DNA of 64,000 nucleotides from Actinernus sp. WN-2022 (GCA_030867875.1 JAOWCC010000655.1:6921083-6985082); one strand, 5' to 3'; shown: positions 8,788-16,916, counted from the first letter of the stretch. A program made the numbers and translations. Notes: generated by a model not told the origin, from the letters alone.

Positions 8788-9081
8788 ATGGTCCAACCCA
8801 TCCGCAACTGGCCGGCGCCCGAGGGTACAGACCCGGCCCGGTGGCAGTTGTTTTTAGCTCGCCTGCGAAAAAGGCAACGCCAAACCCTACCGGGAAAAAA
8901 AGTCAGCAGGACCGTGAGGGCGGCGAAGAAAATCCAAAGAAAGTATAAGACGCGACCGCCCAAGAAGAAATCCCAGACAGGGAAAAAGAAGCGGACCCCA
9001 CACCACCCTCCAGCAGCAGCCCCAGTAGGAATTTCCGTGACGCGATGGGAAGTGAAGCGACACAAACGAAAAAAGCCATGA
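8788..9081 (+). CDS. Basic protein, copy 1 of a paralogous pair (97 aa)
   Basis: A small Lys/Arg-rich protein without a recognised domain. Residues about 35-60 (KKVSRTVRAAKKIQRKYK) have an IQ-motif-like helix. The C terminus has SVTRWEVKRHKRKK. Both blocks recur in the 115-aa protein at 9895-10242, so the two are paralogues. DNA-binding or core function is inferred from charge only. It begins immediately after the previous stop and overlaps the start of the next gene. Confidence 0.6.
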   Translation: MVQPIRNWPAPEGTDPARWQLFLARLRKRQRQTLPGKKVSRTVRAAKKIQRKYKTRPPKKKSQTGKKKRTPHHPPAAAPVGISVTRWEVKRHKRKKP

Positions 9082-9875
9082 AAGAGGCCGAGGGGAAGAA
9101 CCCTATGCGCATGGTCTTGGTGCCGGAAGAGTCTATGCGGTGGTTGGAACAACAGCTTCGTGTGGACACGACCAAAGGGGTTAAAGTGCTCAGTCAGTAC
9201 CAAACGGCCATGGCGCAGGTCCTAGAAAACCCAGAGAAACCGGCCAGCGCCGACCAGTTTCAAGATTTACTCCAAAAATACGTCCGGCGTCGTGAAACCC
9301 TTGAGCCTAGTCCCTTCACGGCCGTGGCGGCCAAAGTGTTAACCCAGAGCCAAAGGGGCGCTTTGCGAAAAGTTCCCCCCTCCAGCAAACCTTTAGCGTC
9401 GGTGCTAGTCAATCTGTTGAAGTTGAAAGGAGCCCCGAAAATTACCTGGAATGCGCAAGGGGAAGTGAAACTCTACGGGCAAACCCTGCCGGGCAGTCAA
9501 ATTTCCGATCTGATTAAAGAAGCGGTGCATCCTTCTTCCACCCGCACGTCGCCCGGCTACCGTGATTTCATGCAATTTCTAGCGGAAGAAAAAATTCCTA
9601 AAGATCTCGTCCGCCACCCCCGGGATCTCATCTCCAAGAAGAAAGAGTACACGCCCCGGCCTAAACGCACCGCCACCGCCTACCAAGAGGATCTCCCGCC
9701 CCAGCCCTACAAAGATCTCCCGCCGCCCCGCCGAGAGGAAACACCGTTCTCCAGGACCCCCTACAAAGCCTTTTCCCGCGGGGGTCCCCGTGGGGGTCCC
9801 CGTGGGGGTAGCCGCCGCCTCTCGTTTGGCCCAGGTTCCGCCCAAAAACCGCCTTTAAATTGGCGTCCTTTTTAA
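9045..9875 (+). CDS. Conserved Polinton/adintovirus protein of unknown function (276 aa)
   Basis: The central part (ITWNAQGEVKLYGQTLPGS then QISDLIKEAV, SPGYRDFMQFLAEEKIPKDL) matches a pattern I know from many Polinton-derived proteins: a GxL.YxGxxIPGSxIxDL core followed by a GwxxFxxxLxxxNVP-like motif. Its function is unknown. The C-terminal 80 residues are Pro/Arg-rich with GGPRGGPRGGSR repeats, suggesting a disordered nucleic-acid binding tail. The start may be the ATG at 9045, overlapping the previous gene by 37 nt, or the ATG at 9078, which makes an ATGA overlap like others here and is close to the conserved MRMVLVPE segment. Confidence 0.7.
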   Translation: MGSEATQTKKAMKEAEGKNPMRMVLVPEESMRWLEQQLRVDTTKGVKVLSQYQTAMAQVLENPEKPASADQFQDLLQKYVRRRETLEPSPFTAVAAKVLTQSQRGALRKVPPSSKPLASVLVNLLKLKGAPKITWNAQGEVKLYGQTLPGSQISDLIKEAVHPSSTRTSPGYRDFMQFLAEEKIPKDLVRHPRDLISKKKEYTPRPKRTATAYQEDLPPQPYKDLPPPRREETPFSRTPYKAFSRGGPRGGPRGGSRRLSFGPGSAQKPPLNWRPF

Positions 9876-9894
9876 ATCCCCCTTCATTAACGCC

Positions 9895-10242
9895 ATGGCA
9901 CGAACCCTAATGAGACCCGCGGGGATGGGACAAGCCCCCTGGCAACGCCGTGTCGCCACCGCAGGGAAGACGATGGCCCGGAAGAGGTTGCCACGCCATA
10001 CCGTGGTGGGTAAAAAACCCAGCAGGACCGCCCGGGCGGTAGCGCAAATACAGAAAAAGTATAAGGCGCAAAAGAAAAAGAAAACCCAGACAGGAGGGCT
10101 GCAAACCGTGCGCAAGATCACGAACCGAAAATCGAAAGACGGCCGTACCGAAACAACGATCCGAACGACGACCACGTCGGGCAAGCGCCAAGGCAAGAGT
10201 ATCAGCCGGTGGAACGTCAAACACCTGAAGAAAAAGACTTAA
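9895..10242 (+). CDS. Basic protein, copy 2 of a paralogous pair (115 aa)
   Basis: Paralogue of the 97-aa protein. Shared blocks are KKPSRTARAVAQIQKKYK and SISRWNVKHLKKK. Between them this copy has QTGGLQ, a possible viral protease site that the other copy lacks (QTGK), and a Thr/Arg-rich spacer. It is probably a DNA-binding virion protein, judged from charge and position only. It starts 19 nt after the stop of the preceding gene. Confidence 0.6.
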   Translation: MARTLMRPAGMGQAPWQRRVATAGKTMARKRLPRHTVVGKKPSRTARAVAQIQKKYKAQKKKKTQTGGLQTVRKITNRKSKDGRTETTIRTTTTSGKRQGKSISRWNVKHLKKKT

Positions 10243-10255
10243 AGAAAAAAAGACT

Positions 10256-10262
10256 TTTATAA
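10256..10262 (+). promoter_or_regulatory. TATA-like element before the 88-aa gene
   Basis: TTTATAA lies about 45 nt before the ATG at 10303, in an otherwise AT-poor region. It suggests that the small gene has its own promoter. No CCAATC module is attached. Confidence 0.35.
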
Positions 10263-10302
10263 TTCTCACTCATTACGCGTTGCTCTTCAAGCGGTGAACA
10301 TC

Positions 10303-10569
10303 ATGGGTCTAGATATTACTTTCTATGGAGCTGAGAAAGGCGGCGGCGGTGGTGATGTCATTGTGGGCGAGTGCCACATGTGTTATTCTACATTTGGGAA
10401 CTGGATGGAAGAATACCTGAGCGAAGGCGAAAGGAAGCAGTATGTGGTGAGCGACTGCGAAGGAACCTATTATGGATTCTATGTGATGTTGGTCTATCAT
10501 ATTTGTATTTGGGAAGGATTTCTGCGCAAGCATCCAAGACTCCAGCCTTACAAGATGGAGTTCCTCTAA
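10303..10569 (+). CDS. Unrecognised 88-aa protein (MGLDITFYG start)
   Basis: The ATG at 10303 gives a protein starting MGLDITFYG, with a Gly run, several Cys/His residues (ECHMCYS, DCEG, YHICIW) and an aromatic C terminus. The MGLDIT start resembles small uncharacterised proteins of phages and bacteria. That likeness is from memory and weak. Its GC content is lower than its neighbours, suggesting separate acquisition. It is flanked by a TATA-like element upstream and an AATAAA overlapping its stop, so it is probably a single short transcription unit convergent with the polymerase gene. Confidence 0.55.
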   Translation: MGLDITFYGAEKGGGGGDVIVGECHMCYSTFGNWMEEYLSEGERKQYVVSDCEGTYYGFYVMLVYHICIWEGFLRKHPRLQPYKMEFL

Positions 10570-10629
10570 ATAAAAGACTGAGACTTTAGTATCACAGCTC
10601 AAAGGAACTGAACCATTTATTGCAATAAA
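10569..10629. terminator. Convergent poly(A) signals between the 88-aa gene and the polymerase
   Basis: Plus-strand AATAAA is at 10569-10574, overlapping the stop of the 88-aa gene. Minus-strand AATAAA (plus TTTATT) is at 10616-10621, about 40 nt past the polymerase stop. A further plus-strand AATAAA is at 10624-10629. The two messages therefore end within about 90 bp of each other. Confidence 0.65.
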
Positions 10630-10660
10630 AATATTTCCTCTAGAGTCTCTTTGTTTTTCT

Positions 10661-13600
10661 TTAGTAACCGTAAGGGTAGCTCTGGTAGCCGTGGAGAACC
10701 CTCTTGTCGTAGGTCACCTTGAAGGTCTTGGTCTCTGGGCGGGTGTGCAACGTCCGGTCTTGGGTGTTGCGGTGGATGGCGTGCGGCGTCACCACCGTCC
10801 GTGTGGGTTCCCCTTGCCCTTGCACCATGGCTACCATGGTCTCGAGGTTGACGATCGCCCGATTTCTCACATTGAGGCGTAGTCCTTTAACTTTGCAGAC
10901 GGTACGGCCTTGACTCGTTTCATACCCGTAACTCTTGGGCCCGGTACAGGCAAAACGGACAATCTGTTCGCCTTCTTTCAATTCGTTGGTCATGTCGCCT
11001 AGAAATTGACCGACCGGGGGCGCCACTTGGCCTGCTTTCTGCGTGAAGTAAATGCTGTCCGTATCGTGGTAGACGATACGGTCCTTCAAGAGATCGAGGT
11101 AAGAATACAATTTCAGGCGTGCATGGGCTGTCGTGTAGGCGGCAAACACAACGTTGGTGTGGGGGTTGGAGTCGATGTACTGCGGCTTCGCGGTGTAGTG
11201 GACTTGCACCATGTCTTCGTGCACGAACAGAATGTCTTGGATTTCCTTCTCTTCGCTCATCATGAGCTCAAAGTAACGGTCCAAGTCGGTGACGTACTCC
11301 GTCTGCCGAGGGTTCTGTTTCTGGCCGAACTTGCCCCACAAGGTGTTTAGGATCCATTTCGCCAGGGCCCGCATCCCCGCGTTGAACGCGATCTTGGCCC
11401 ACTCCAGCAAGATCCCCGTGTTCAGCAGATAGCTCTCTATAAAAGCCGCTTTCTCGGCGTCGGTGTGACACCCGGGCGGCCAGCCGCTCGCCTCTTGCTT
11501 CATCTTAAGAAAGGTGTTCACGTAGTCGGTGAACAACCCCTTGGTGTCGGTGGCGGGATCGTATTGTTCCGACTCTGAATAATGCCACACACGGTAGACT
11601 TCCAGGACCCGGTAGCCGTGGCGCAGGGCTGCATGGAGTTCGTGGCTTACCCAGGTCCCTGTCAAAGCCCTGGCCTCGTCCTCGTGCGTACAGGGTTCCT
11701 GGTTCTTTTCTTCGGCGCAGGTCCGGCAGAGGGCAAACAGAAGTTTTTCTCCCACATGGGTTGGGAGGACGGGGAAAAATAACCGGCGTGGCGGTAGAAT
11801 CTTGAGGTGGATTAACCCCTCGTAGGGTAGGGTGGGGTCTAGATTCTCGGTGAGGATTTCTGGATGGCCCAGCGGAAACCGTTTCGTCTTTTGTACCCAG
11901 GGGTACAGGGAGCACACATCCAGCGCCTCCATCCATTCTCCCTCCTGGGCTTCCCAGTAGGTCCTAATCCCATTGGTACGCCCCCCAAAGAAGGCCTTCT
12001 TGGGGTCGAGGGGAAGCTGGGCTTGAGGGATGGGTGCGAGGGCAGCGATGGTAGGGTCCAAGGCCATGGCCACTCTGATGTCGCACTCTCTGGTCTGGAC
12101 CACGCGGTACCCTTGCTGTTCCAAGTACGCGACTTTGTCCCGGGTGCGGTCAGCCAACGTGCTCATGGTACAATGAAGTAGGGGATGAACTCTGTTTTGG
12201 TGGTTACAACGATCACAGCCATGCCAGAAACAACCGTTTATTTCGTAGGCCGTGTGGGTGGCGGCGTGGTACCCATCCAGTTTGTAAGGCCCCACGCGCT
12301 TCTCTCCTTCGTTGCCCGCGTGCTGGATCTGAATCCCGTCCCGCCGCTCCACGTGGGCCAACCATTGGAGGGCCAGCGCCGACTGCACATCCTTGGGGCG
12401 GTAACCGAGCCGTGGCAAGACCGCAATGGTGTTAGGGCGTAGAAATTTCTTTCGAAAAACCAGGTTGCACATAGAGGCGAGCGTCACGGTCCTGGTAAAG
12501 GGATCTATCTCCGCCGCTTTCATCATGATAGCCCGGAACGCTAAACAGGCCCGTTGTAAGATGGCCACATCCCGGTGACAGTAGAGGGCCAGTTCTTTCT
12601 GGAAATCAAACACCGTCCCCTTGCCCCGTTCGGTCGCGTGCCAGGCCACTAGTTCTTGTTTGCCTTGAGGACTCAGTGAATCTGGGTCGTAATAATGAAG
12701 GTCTGGTAGCGGTCCCACGTACTGCTGGTGTTCTGGTTTGTTAAAAAAGATGGGAAAATCCAGCTTGTTGAGGTTTTCTGCTTGGAAACCGAACGTGACG
12801 GGGAATTGTTTGAGGGCTAGCGGGATGAAGAGCAGAGAGTCCTTGAGGACGAGCTTGTAGTCGGGGATGGTCACCACCATAGCCTTACCGCCGCGGAAGA
12901 GCACTTTAGGCTTGACGGCATTCTTGAACAAGTACTCCAGGATAGGGTAGGAGTCGTACCCCATGGCGTTGTGGGCCAGGCACACGTAATTTTCATGGTC
13001 CCCCGAGAAGAGCCAATCGCAGAATTGGGTGAGGGCCGTGGGGCCTTTGAACTCTATTTTCCGTGGACCGCATTGAGTGCAGGTGGGTAAATCTGACGTC
13101 ACACAGAGCTCACACACTTTGGAGACTCCCGCAAAGTTGACCCTGTGCTGAGCCTCCAGGGGCATGGCTTCGAAGTCGAAGAAGAGGTACCGGAACTTGT
13201 CCTCATTCCCCTCGTCTTCCGCAGCGGCTCTCTCCGTCCCCTCTTCTTCCGCCAGGAGTGCCGTGGAGGCCTCTTCTTCTTCTTCTTCTTCTTCTCCTTC
13301 TTCTGTTTCTACCCTGGGGGCTTTCTGGTCAGCCACTTGCATGTAGCACAGATGGTCCGGGGGGACAATAGTGTTGCAGCTTCGGCATTGGTATTCCCCA
13401 CACACGTGGACCCCTGGTTGTTGACGGGTCCGGCACAGATGGTCCACGGTCACCCCACACTGGACACAACGGGTGTACCGCTCGCAAGAGCTCCATTCTC
13501 TTGTGCACAGAGACCCTCGACCCGACCGGCGGGGTTGGCGACGGCGGTGGTTCTCATAACATCCTTCACTCTTAAACCACCGATGGCAATGGTCACACTT

Positions 13601-14419
13601 TTTCCAATCCCATTTCTCTCCAGGGGGGAGGGGGGAACAATCTTTGACGCCGCAACAAACACAGGTCGTGTCACAGACGTGTTGTATAGGATTATTGTAG
13701 GTCTTCTTACAGAGGGGGCAAAAGTACTTGGCGTTCAACAACCCACACATGTTGGTGATGACGTCATAGTGGTGGTCCTCTGTTTGGTACAGGTAAAGGC
13801 GGTGTTGTGCCTCGGGGAGGTGGCCTGAGTAGATAAGGCTGTTCATGTGGGCACGGGAGACCAGATTTACTTCTACACCTTGAGGCCTAAAAAACTCCTG
13901 GAATTGCTTAAGCTCTGGTAGCCCACACGGTTGAATAGGCACCCCCGCCTGACGATGGAGTTCCACAGCTAGATTCCGTTGCACGGGCCTCCCCAGTCTT
14001 ATGTATTGGTACTGTGGATGTTGTTGTGCCTTGGCTAGGGATGTGACCAATCCTCTGGCCATACACATTTCGTCTACATTTCGTATCCTCAAAATACTTC
14101 TTTTAATTTTCTTGAATTTCTCCAAGTCGGTAGTAGAACAGCGGGCCGAACGACCCCTTCCCGCCCTCGGTATTTCCACGTGAAACACGTGGACATGGAA
14201 GTTGCCCTGAAGGATGAACTCTTGGTTGGATTGTGTGAGCTCTCCAATTCTGGCCATGACCAGGGCGGGGGTGAGGGTAGACCTCATCAGGTAAGGAAAG
14301 GAAAGGGGGTAGTCCAAGCGTGGAGCGTCTAGGGTAAGCCTAACCCGATCTTCTGGGTTTGCGGTCCCAAGAGTGGTGTCCAGGACCCTCTCTATAACGG
14401 CGGTCACGTCTTGAAGAGC
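10661..14419 (-). CDS. polB: Protein-primed family B DNA polymerase, main exon
   Basis: This enzyme replicates the viral genome from a terminal protein primer. Numbering is from the GTG that begins VTAVIER. A Cys/His-rich zone lies at 221-354 (CPLCKKTY, CDHCHRWF, CVQCGV, CRSCNT). An acidic run at about 370-400 precedes the 3'-5' exonuclease motifs FDFEA (411), NAMGYD (479) and YCHRDV (609). The Polinton-type YEINGCFWHGC is at 721. The polymerase motifs are DVCSLYP (about 830), KWILNTLWGKFG (1017) and YHDTDS (1113). All catalytic motifs are intact. The frame is open upstream to an acceptor (CTTTCCTGTACAG) at 14420 with no ATG there, which indicates a spliced first exon. Confidence 0.95.
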   Translation of the reverse strand, partial: ALQDVTAVIERVLDTTLGTANPEDRVRLTLDAPRLDYPLSFPYLMRSTLTPALVMARIGELTQSNQEFILQGNFHVHVFHVEIPRAGRGRSARCSTTDLEKFKKIKRSILRIRNVDEMCMARGLVTSLAKAQQHPQYQYIRLGRPVQRNLAVELHRQAGVPIQPCGLPELKQFQEFFRPQGVEVNLVSRAHMNSLIYSGHLPEAQHRLYLYQTEDHHYDVITNMCGLLNAKYFCPLCKKTYNNPIQHVCDTTCVCCGVKDCSPLPPGEKWDWKKCDHCHRWFKSEGCYENHRRRQPRRSGRGSLCTREWSSCERYTRCVQCGVTVDHLCRTRQQPGVHVCGEYQCRSCNTIVPPDHLCYMQVADQKAPRVETEEGEEEEEEEEASTALLAEEEGTERAAAEDEGNEDKFRYLFFDFEAMPLEAQHRVNFAGVSKVCELCVTSDLPTCTQCGPRKIEFKGPTALTQFCDWLFSGDHENYVCLAHNAMGYDSYPILEYLFKNAVKPKVLFRGGKAMVVTIPDYKLVLKDSLLFIPLALKQFPVTFGFQAENLNKLDFPIFFNKPEHQQYVGPLPDLHYYDPDSLSPQGKQELVAWHATERGKGTVFDFQKELALYCHRDVAILQRACLAFRAIMMKAAEIDPFTRTVTLASMCNLVFRKKFLRPNTIAVLPRLGYRPKDVQSALALQWLAHVERRDGIQIQHAGNEGEKRVGPYKLDGYHAATHTAYEINGCFWHGCDRCNHQNRVHPLLHCTMSTLADRTRDKVAYLEQQGYRVVQTRECDIRVAMALDPTIAALAPIPQAQLPLDPKKAFFGGRTNGIRTYWEAQEGEWMEALDVCSLYPWVQKTKRFPLGHPEILTENLDPTLPYEGLIHLKILPPRRLFFPVLPTHVGEKLLFALCRTCAEEKNQEPCTHEDEARALTGTWVSHELHAALRHGYRVLEVYRVWHYSESEQYDPATDTKGLFTDYVNTFLKMKQEASGWPPGCHTDAEKAAFIESYLLNTGILLEWAKIAFNAGMRALAKWILNTLWGKFGQKQNPRQTEYVTDLDRYFELMMSEEKEIQDILFVHEDMVQVHYTAKPQYIDSNPHTNVVFAAYTTAHARLKLYSYLDLLKDRIVYHDTDSIYFTQKAGQVAPPVGQFLGDMTNELKEGEQIVRFACTGPKSYGYETSQGRTVCKVKGLRLNVRNRAIVNLETMVAMVQGQGEPTRTVVTPHAIHRNTQDRTLHTRPETKTFKVTYDKRVLHGYQSYPYGY

Positions 14420-14747
14420 CTGTACAGGAAAGAAAAAATCATAAATAAATAAATTTAAAATATTTTTTTTTTTTAAAAAATTAAAAAAAAATTAAGAATA
14501 TAAATAAAATGTTTTTTATTTTTATTTTTATATAAATGAATAAAAAATTGAGGCTCACTGTAGTAAGGGAGGCGAGAAAGAAAGAAAAACAATTATAAAA
14601 AAAAAATAGGAAAAAAAAATCCACGCGCGGGGGTTTGAACCCGCTCCTTTCCTTTGAGATTCCAAACAGGAGAATTAGAGCCATGCGCCACCGCGCGCGC
14701 GGTCATGACAGCCCCTCAAAATTAGTGTAGTCTTACTTTCGACTTAC
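14420..14747 (-). other. Predicted 328-bp intron in the polymerase gene
   Basis: The donor GAG|GTAAGT is at 14748/14747. The acceptor, with a pyrimidine tract and ending CTGTACAG|GCT, is at 14420/14419. Both flanking exons are in phase 0, so joining keeps one open frame. The intron interior is very AT-rich except for an 82-bp tRNA-like element. Prediction is by splice consensus and frame only. Confidence 0.72.
14612..14702 (-). tRNA. tRNA-like Pol III candidate inside the polymerase intron (degenerate)
   Basis: On the minus strand there is an A-box-like TGGCGCATGG, a perfect B-box match GGTTCAAACCC, a pairable GC-only end helix (CCGCGCG with CGCGTGG, one G-U pair) and a run of nine T immediately after, which is a Pol III terminator. 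The middle folds as an elongated hairpin (CTCC/GGAG and TTTG/CAAA), not a normal anticodon arm, and the T stem has mismatches. I therefore cannot assign an anticodon. It may be a decayed tRNA or a small viral Pol III RNA. It sits entirely inside the predicted intron, in the same orientation as the polymerase. Confidence 0.45.
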
Positions 14748-15455
14748 CTCAGCCAGAGTCGCGCGGGCCCGTGTCTTGATTTTCAGTTCGTAGTCCTTGC
14801 ACGTTGTTTTGAATTTTTTACAGGCTCTCGATCTTGTTTGAACCAGTTCAAATTTTTCTTCGTCGTCGTCCTCGTCGTCCTCACTTTCTTCACTTTCTGG
14901 GGCGCTTGTTTTTGTCTTTTTAGCCGCCCCGCCACCCCGTTGTTCTGCCATGCGTTTCCGAGTTGTGGAGGGAAACAGTTCGTTTAACCAGGCGTCTGCA
15001 TCCCAGAGGGGTTCGGTCTCCTCGGAAAAAACTTCGGCAAGATCTTGGTTACTAATTTCTGGTAGCTCGGCGGGGAGGGGCCACGTTGTGATTAGTTTCT
15101 CGACGTCCTCTTCGGTTATTCCGCCCAACTCTAGCGACTCCCCCTCGGGGATGGTAAATGCCTCTTGAGAGGAGGACGGGGTGTCCGGGGGAAACTCCGT
15201 GGCTTCGAGGAACGCGTACGTAGCGTCTTCGCTGTGCCAAGGGTTCACGTCTTCGTACGTTGGCCACTCGTTTTCTTCTACGGCTATTTCCTCTACGGGA
15301 ACCGAAGCGGCAGGCGGGAGAATTTCCTCCGACTCCACGGGGGAGAGGGGCTGTGTGGTCTGTAATGATGAGGCATAGGGATTGTCCACTTTTTCTTCTT
15401 CTATGGTAAGGGTGACTTCCCTGCCTTCCTCATCTAGGTAGTTTAAGGTGGACAT
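14748..15455 (-). CDS. Polymerase first exon: acidic, probably disordered N-terminal region (236 aa)
   Basis: This exon begins at the ATG at 15455; codons before it use TTG. It is exactly 236 codons to a GTAAGT donor. The product is Glu/Asp/Pro/Ser-rich, with a basic AAKKTKT patch, an EDDEDDDEE run and an EQRGGG motif like those in virion precursors. It ends in a Lys/Arg/Thr-rich stretch. Without splicing the frame stops four codons after the donor. In protein-primed viruses a terminal protein is needed. A precursor cleaved from the polymerase N terminus would fit, but this is inference. Alternatively it is a separate short protein. Confidence 0.65.
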
Positions 15456-15492
15456 CGTGGTGAAACTAATCCAAACCAAAAGCCGTCACTCA

Positions 15493-15524
15493 CTTTTATA
15501 TTTTTTACACTTCTCTCTGATTGG
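15493..15524 (-). promoter_or_regulatory. Polymerase promoter: CCAATC with TATA at 23-nt spacing
   Basis: On the minus strand, CCAATC starts at 15524 and ATATAAAAG starts 23 nt later, with the TATAAAAG core at 15500-15493. The ATG lies 38 nt past the TATA core. The same CCAATC-to-TATA distance is found at the F-box/RING promoter and in the terminal array. Two further GATTGG (CCAAT, minus strand) copies follow at about 15544 and 15574. Confidence 0.7.
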
Positions 15525-15529
15525 TGCAC

Positions 15530-16455
15530 TTTTCTCGGTCTGGGATTGGTTCCCCTAGAATGAACACCCCTCATGATTGGTGGATTTCGATCCGTTTTTG
15601 GTTCTAGCGCGACTCTCTTTATTATTTTTTGTAAAAGAATTCCCCCAAACACCCCCACCCCGCCGCTTATTCTTCCGAATTTTTGTGGGCCCTCCCCCGG
15701 GAGACCTCACTCTACAGGCCTCTTCAAACCGTTCTCTCTTTCGCGCCAAGGAAACTAGCGAAAAAGCCTTCCCAAAACCGTCCCTCCGAACCAACGTCCA
15801 CAAAGTGGGCCCGAAATAAGAAAAGGGCGCGCAAATATAAGCCTCGGCTTGTGATTGGAGGGTTTAGGCTCCTTTTAGGTTCGCGCCAACACTCCACTGG
15901 TTTCCCGAGGGACGCGTTGGGGTTTCAGACGGTTTAGGAGCCCTTGCTCGGAAAGTGTGAAAGGGAAAACCAAAAAAAAAGGGGGGAAAACTAAGAGGGC
16001 CGTGAGAAAAGGGTCTGTAGAAAATTTTAGAAAATTTCCCCGATGTTTTCAGGATGAATTTGAGCTTCTTGGACTTCCCCCAAAAATTCTGGTAAACAAC
16101 CTTGACCCGAAGTAAGAAAAGGGCACGTAAACAAACTACGTCACACCTTGTGATTGGTCCGTCAAACATCCGGTAACGTTCAACTGGTTTCCCAAAGGTC
16201 ATACAGGTTTCGGGTCTACAAGAACACCTTTCCCGGGTCGAAGGAAGGGGGAAAAAACGGGGAAAACTAAGAGGGGGTTGAGAAGAAGACCTCCAGAAAA
16301 AAAATAGCCAATTTCCACGCTGTTTTAGGGTTGACTTTGAGCTTCTTAGGGGCTCAGAAAAAAAGTTTGGCAAAAAACGTCAAAACCGGATCGAACGTCC
16401 ACCAATCCTAGAGCCCGTGGCGTAAAACGGGCCAATCAAAACCCGAGAAAGTGCC
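15530..16455. promoter_or_regulatory. Divergent control region with CCAAT boxes and a duplicated 0.28-kb block
   Basis: This gene-free stretch separates the leftward polymerase from the rightward F-box/RING region. It contains CCAAT boxes facing left at about 15544, 15574, 15852 and 16152 and facing right at about 16402 and 16432. Two imperfect direct copies of a block lie at about 15811-16095 and 16110-16372. They share 'aagaaaaggg', 'cttgtgattgg', 'actggtttccc', 'ggggaaaactaagaggg' and 'tttgagcttctt'. It may combine enhancer and replication functions. Only the promoter part is supported by motifs. Confidence 0.55.
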
Positions 16456-16535
16456 CCAATCAGGAACCAGTATAGGATCTATAAAGGATAGGGTTGAATG
16501 AAGTTCGGTGCCTTTGCCACTGACGCCTCGAGAAG
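16456..16535 (+). promoter_or_regulatory. Promoter and non-coding leader exon of the F-box/RING region
   Basis: CCAATC at 16456 and CTATAAAG at 16479 are 23 nt apart, as at the other viral early promoters. A start near 16510 is expected, giving a short leader that ends at a strong donor AAG|GTAAGT (16535/16536). An ATG at 16498 probably lies before the transcription start. The leader could join to any of several downstream acceptors, which all have long T-rich tracts. Confidence 0.6.
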
Positions 16536-16622
16536 GTAAGTGTACACGGAATTCGCTCTTGAAATTCAACACGCTTGGTTACTAATCTTTTTTTTCCTTT
16601 GGTTTCCTTTTTATTTCTACAG

Positions 16623-16684
16623 CTTACAGAACACACAAAAAGAGACGGAGGATGGCTTACCGAGGGCCTCGTAGGGATAGAGAG
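16623..16684 (+). CDS. Predicted early exon A with start codon (11 codons)
   Basis: The acceptor TTATTTCTACAG precedes 16623. An ATG at 16652 opens 11 codons (MAYRGPRRDRE) that end in phase 0 at a donor GAG|GTACGG. The exon supplies a start codon and short basic head to whichever phase-0 exon follows. If not spliced, the frame stays open for about 40 codons. The exon is predicted by splice consensus only. Confidence 0.45.
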
Positions 16685-16752
16685 GTACGGTCCTGCGGAC
16701 TTGTTTTTTATCTTGGAACACAACCACTAACTTTTTGTTTTTGTTTTTATAG

Positions 16753-16788
16753 AATGTACACGGTGTGGATGTAATAAACATGGAACCT
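16753..16788 (+). CDS. Predicted optional early exon B (12 codons)
   Basis: It is preceded by a T-rich tract and TATAG, and followed by CCT|GTAAGT. It is exactly 36 nt with no stop in phase 0, so it can be included or skipped between exon A and the later exons without changing frame. Confidence 0.42.
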
Positions 16789-16916
16789 GTAAGTTCTTCT
16801 CCGTCCCGTCCCCCTAAAAGACAGTGTGTAGCGTTCGGACTCTGCTTAACAGGACCGTTCATTTTTATTGGCAAAAAAATCCCCCGACGCACAATAATTT
16901 GATTAATTTTTTATAG

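Noticed and set aside
13145..13828. 227-codon plus-strand frame opposite the polymerase
   Set aside because: Shadow of the zinc-finger and acidic parts of the polymerase, with phenylalanine and serine runs from the acidic repeat.
16498..16535. Coding start in the F-box/RING leader exon
   Set aside because: The ATG lies only about 12 nt after the TATA element and so probably before the transcription start. Its phase also does not match the later exons.
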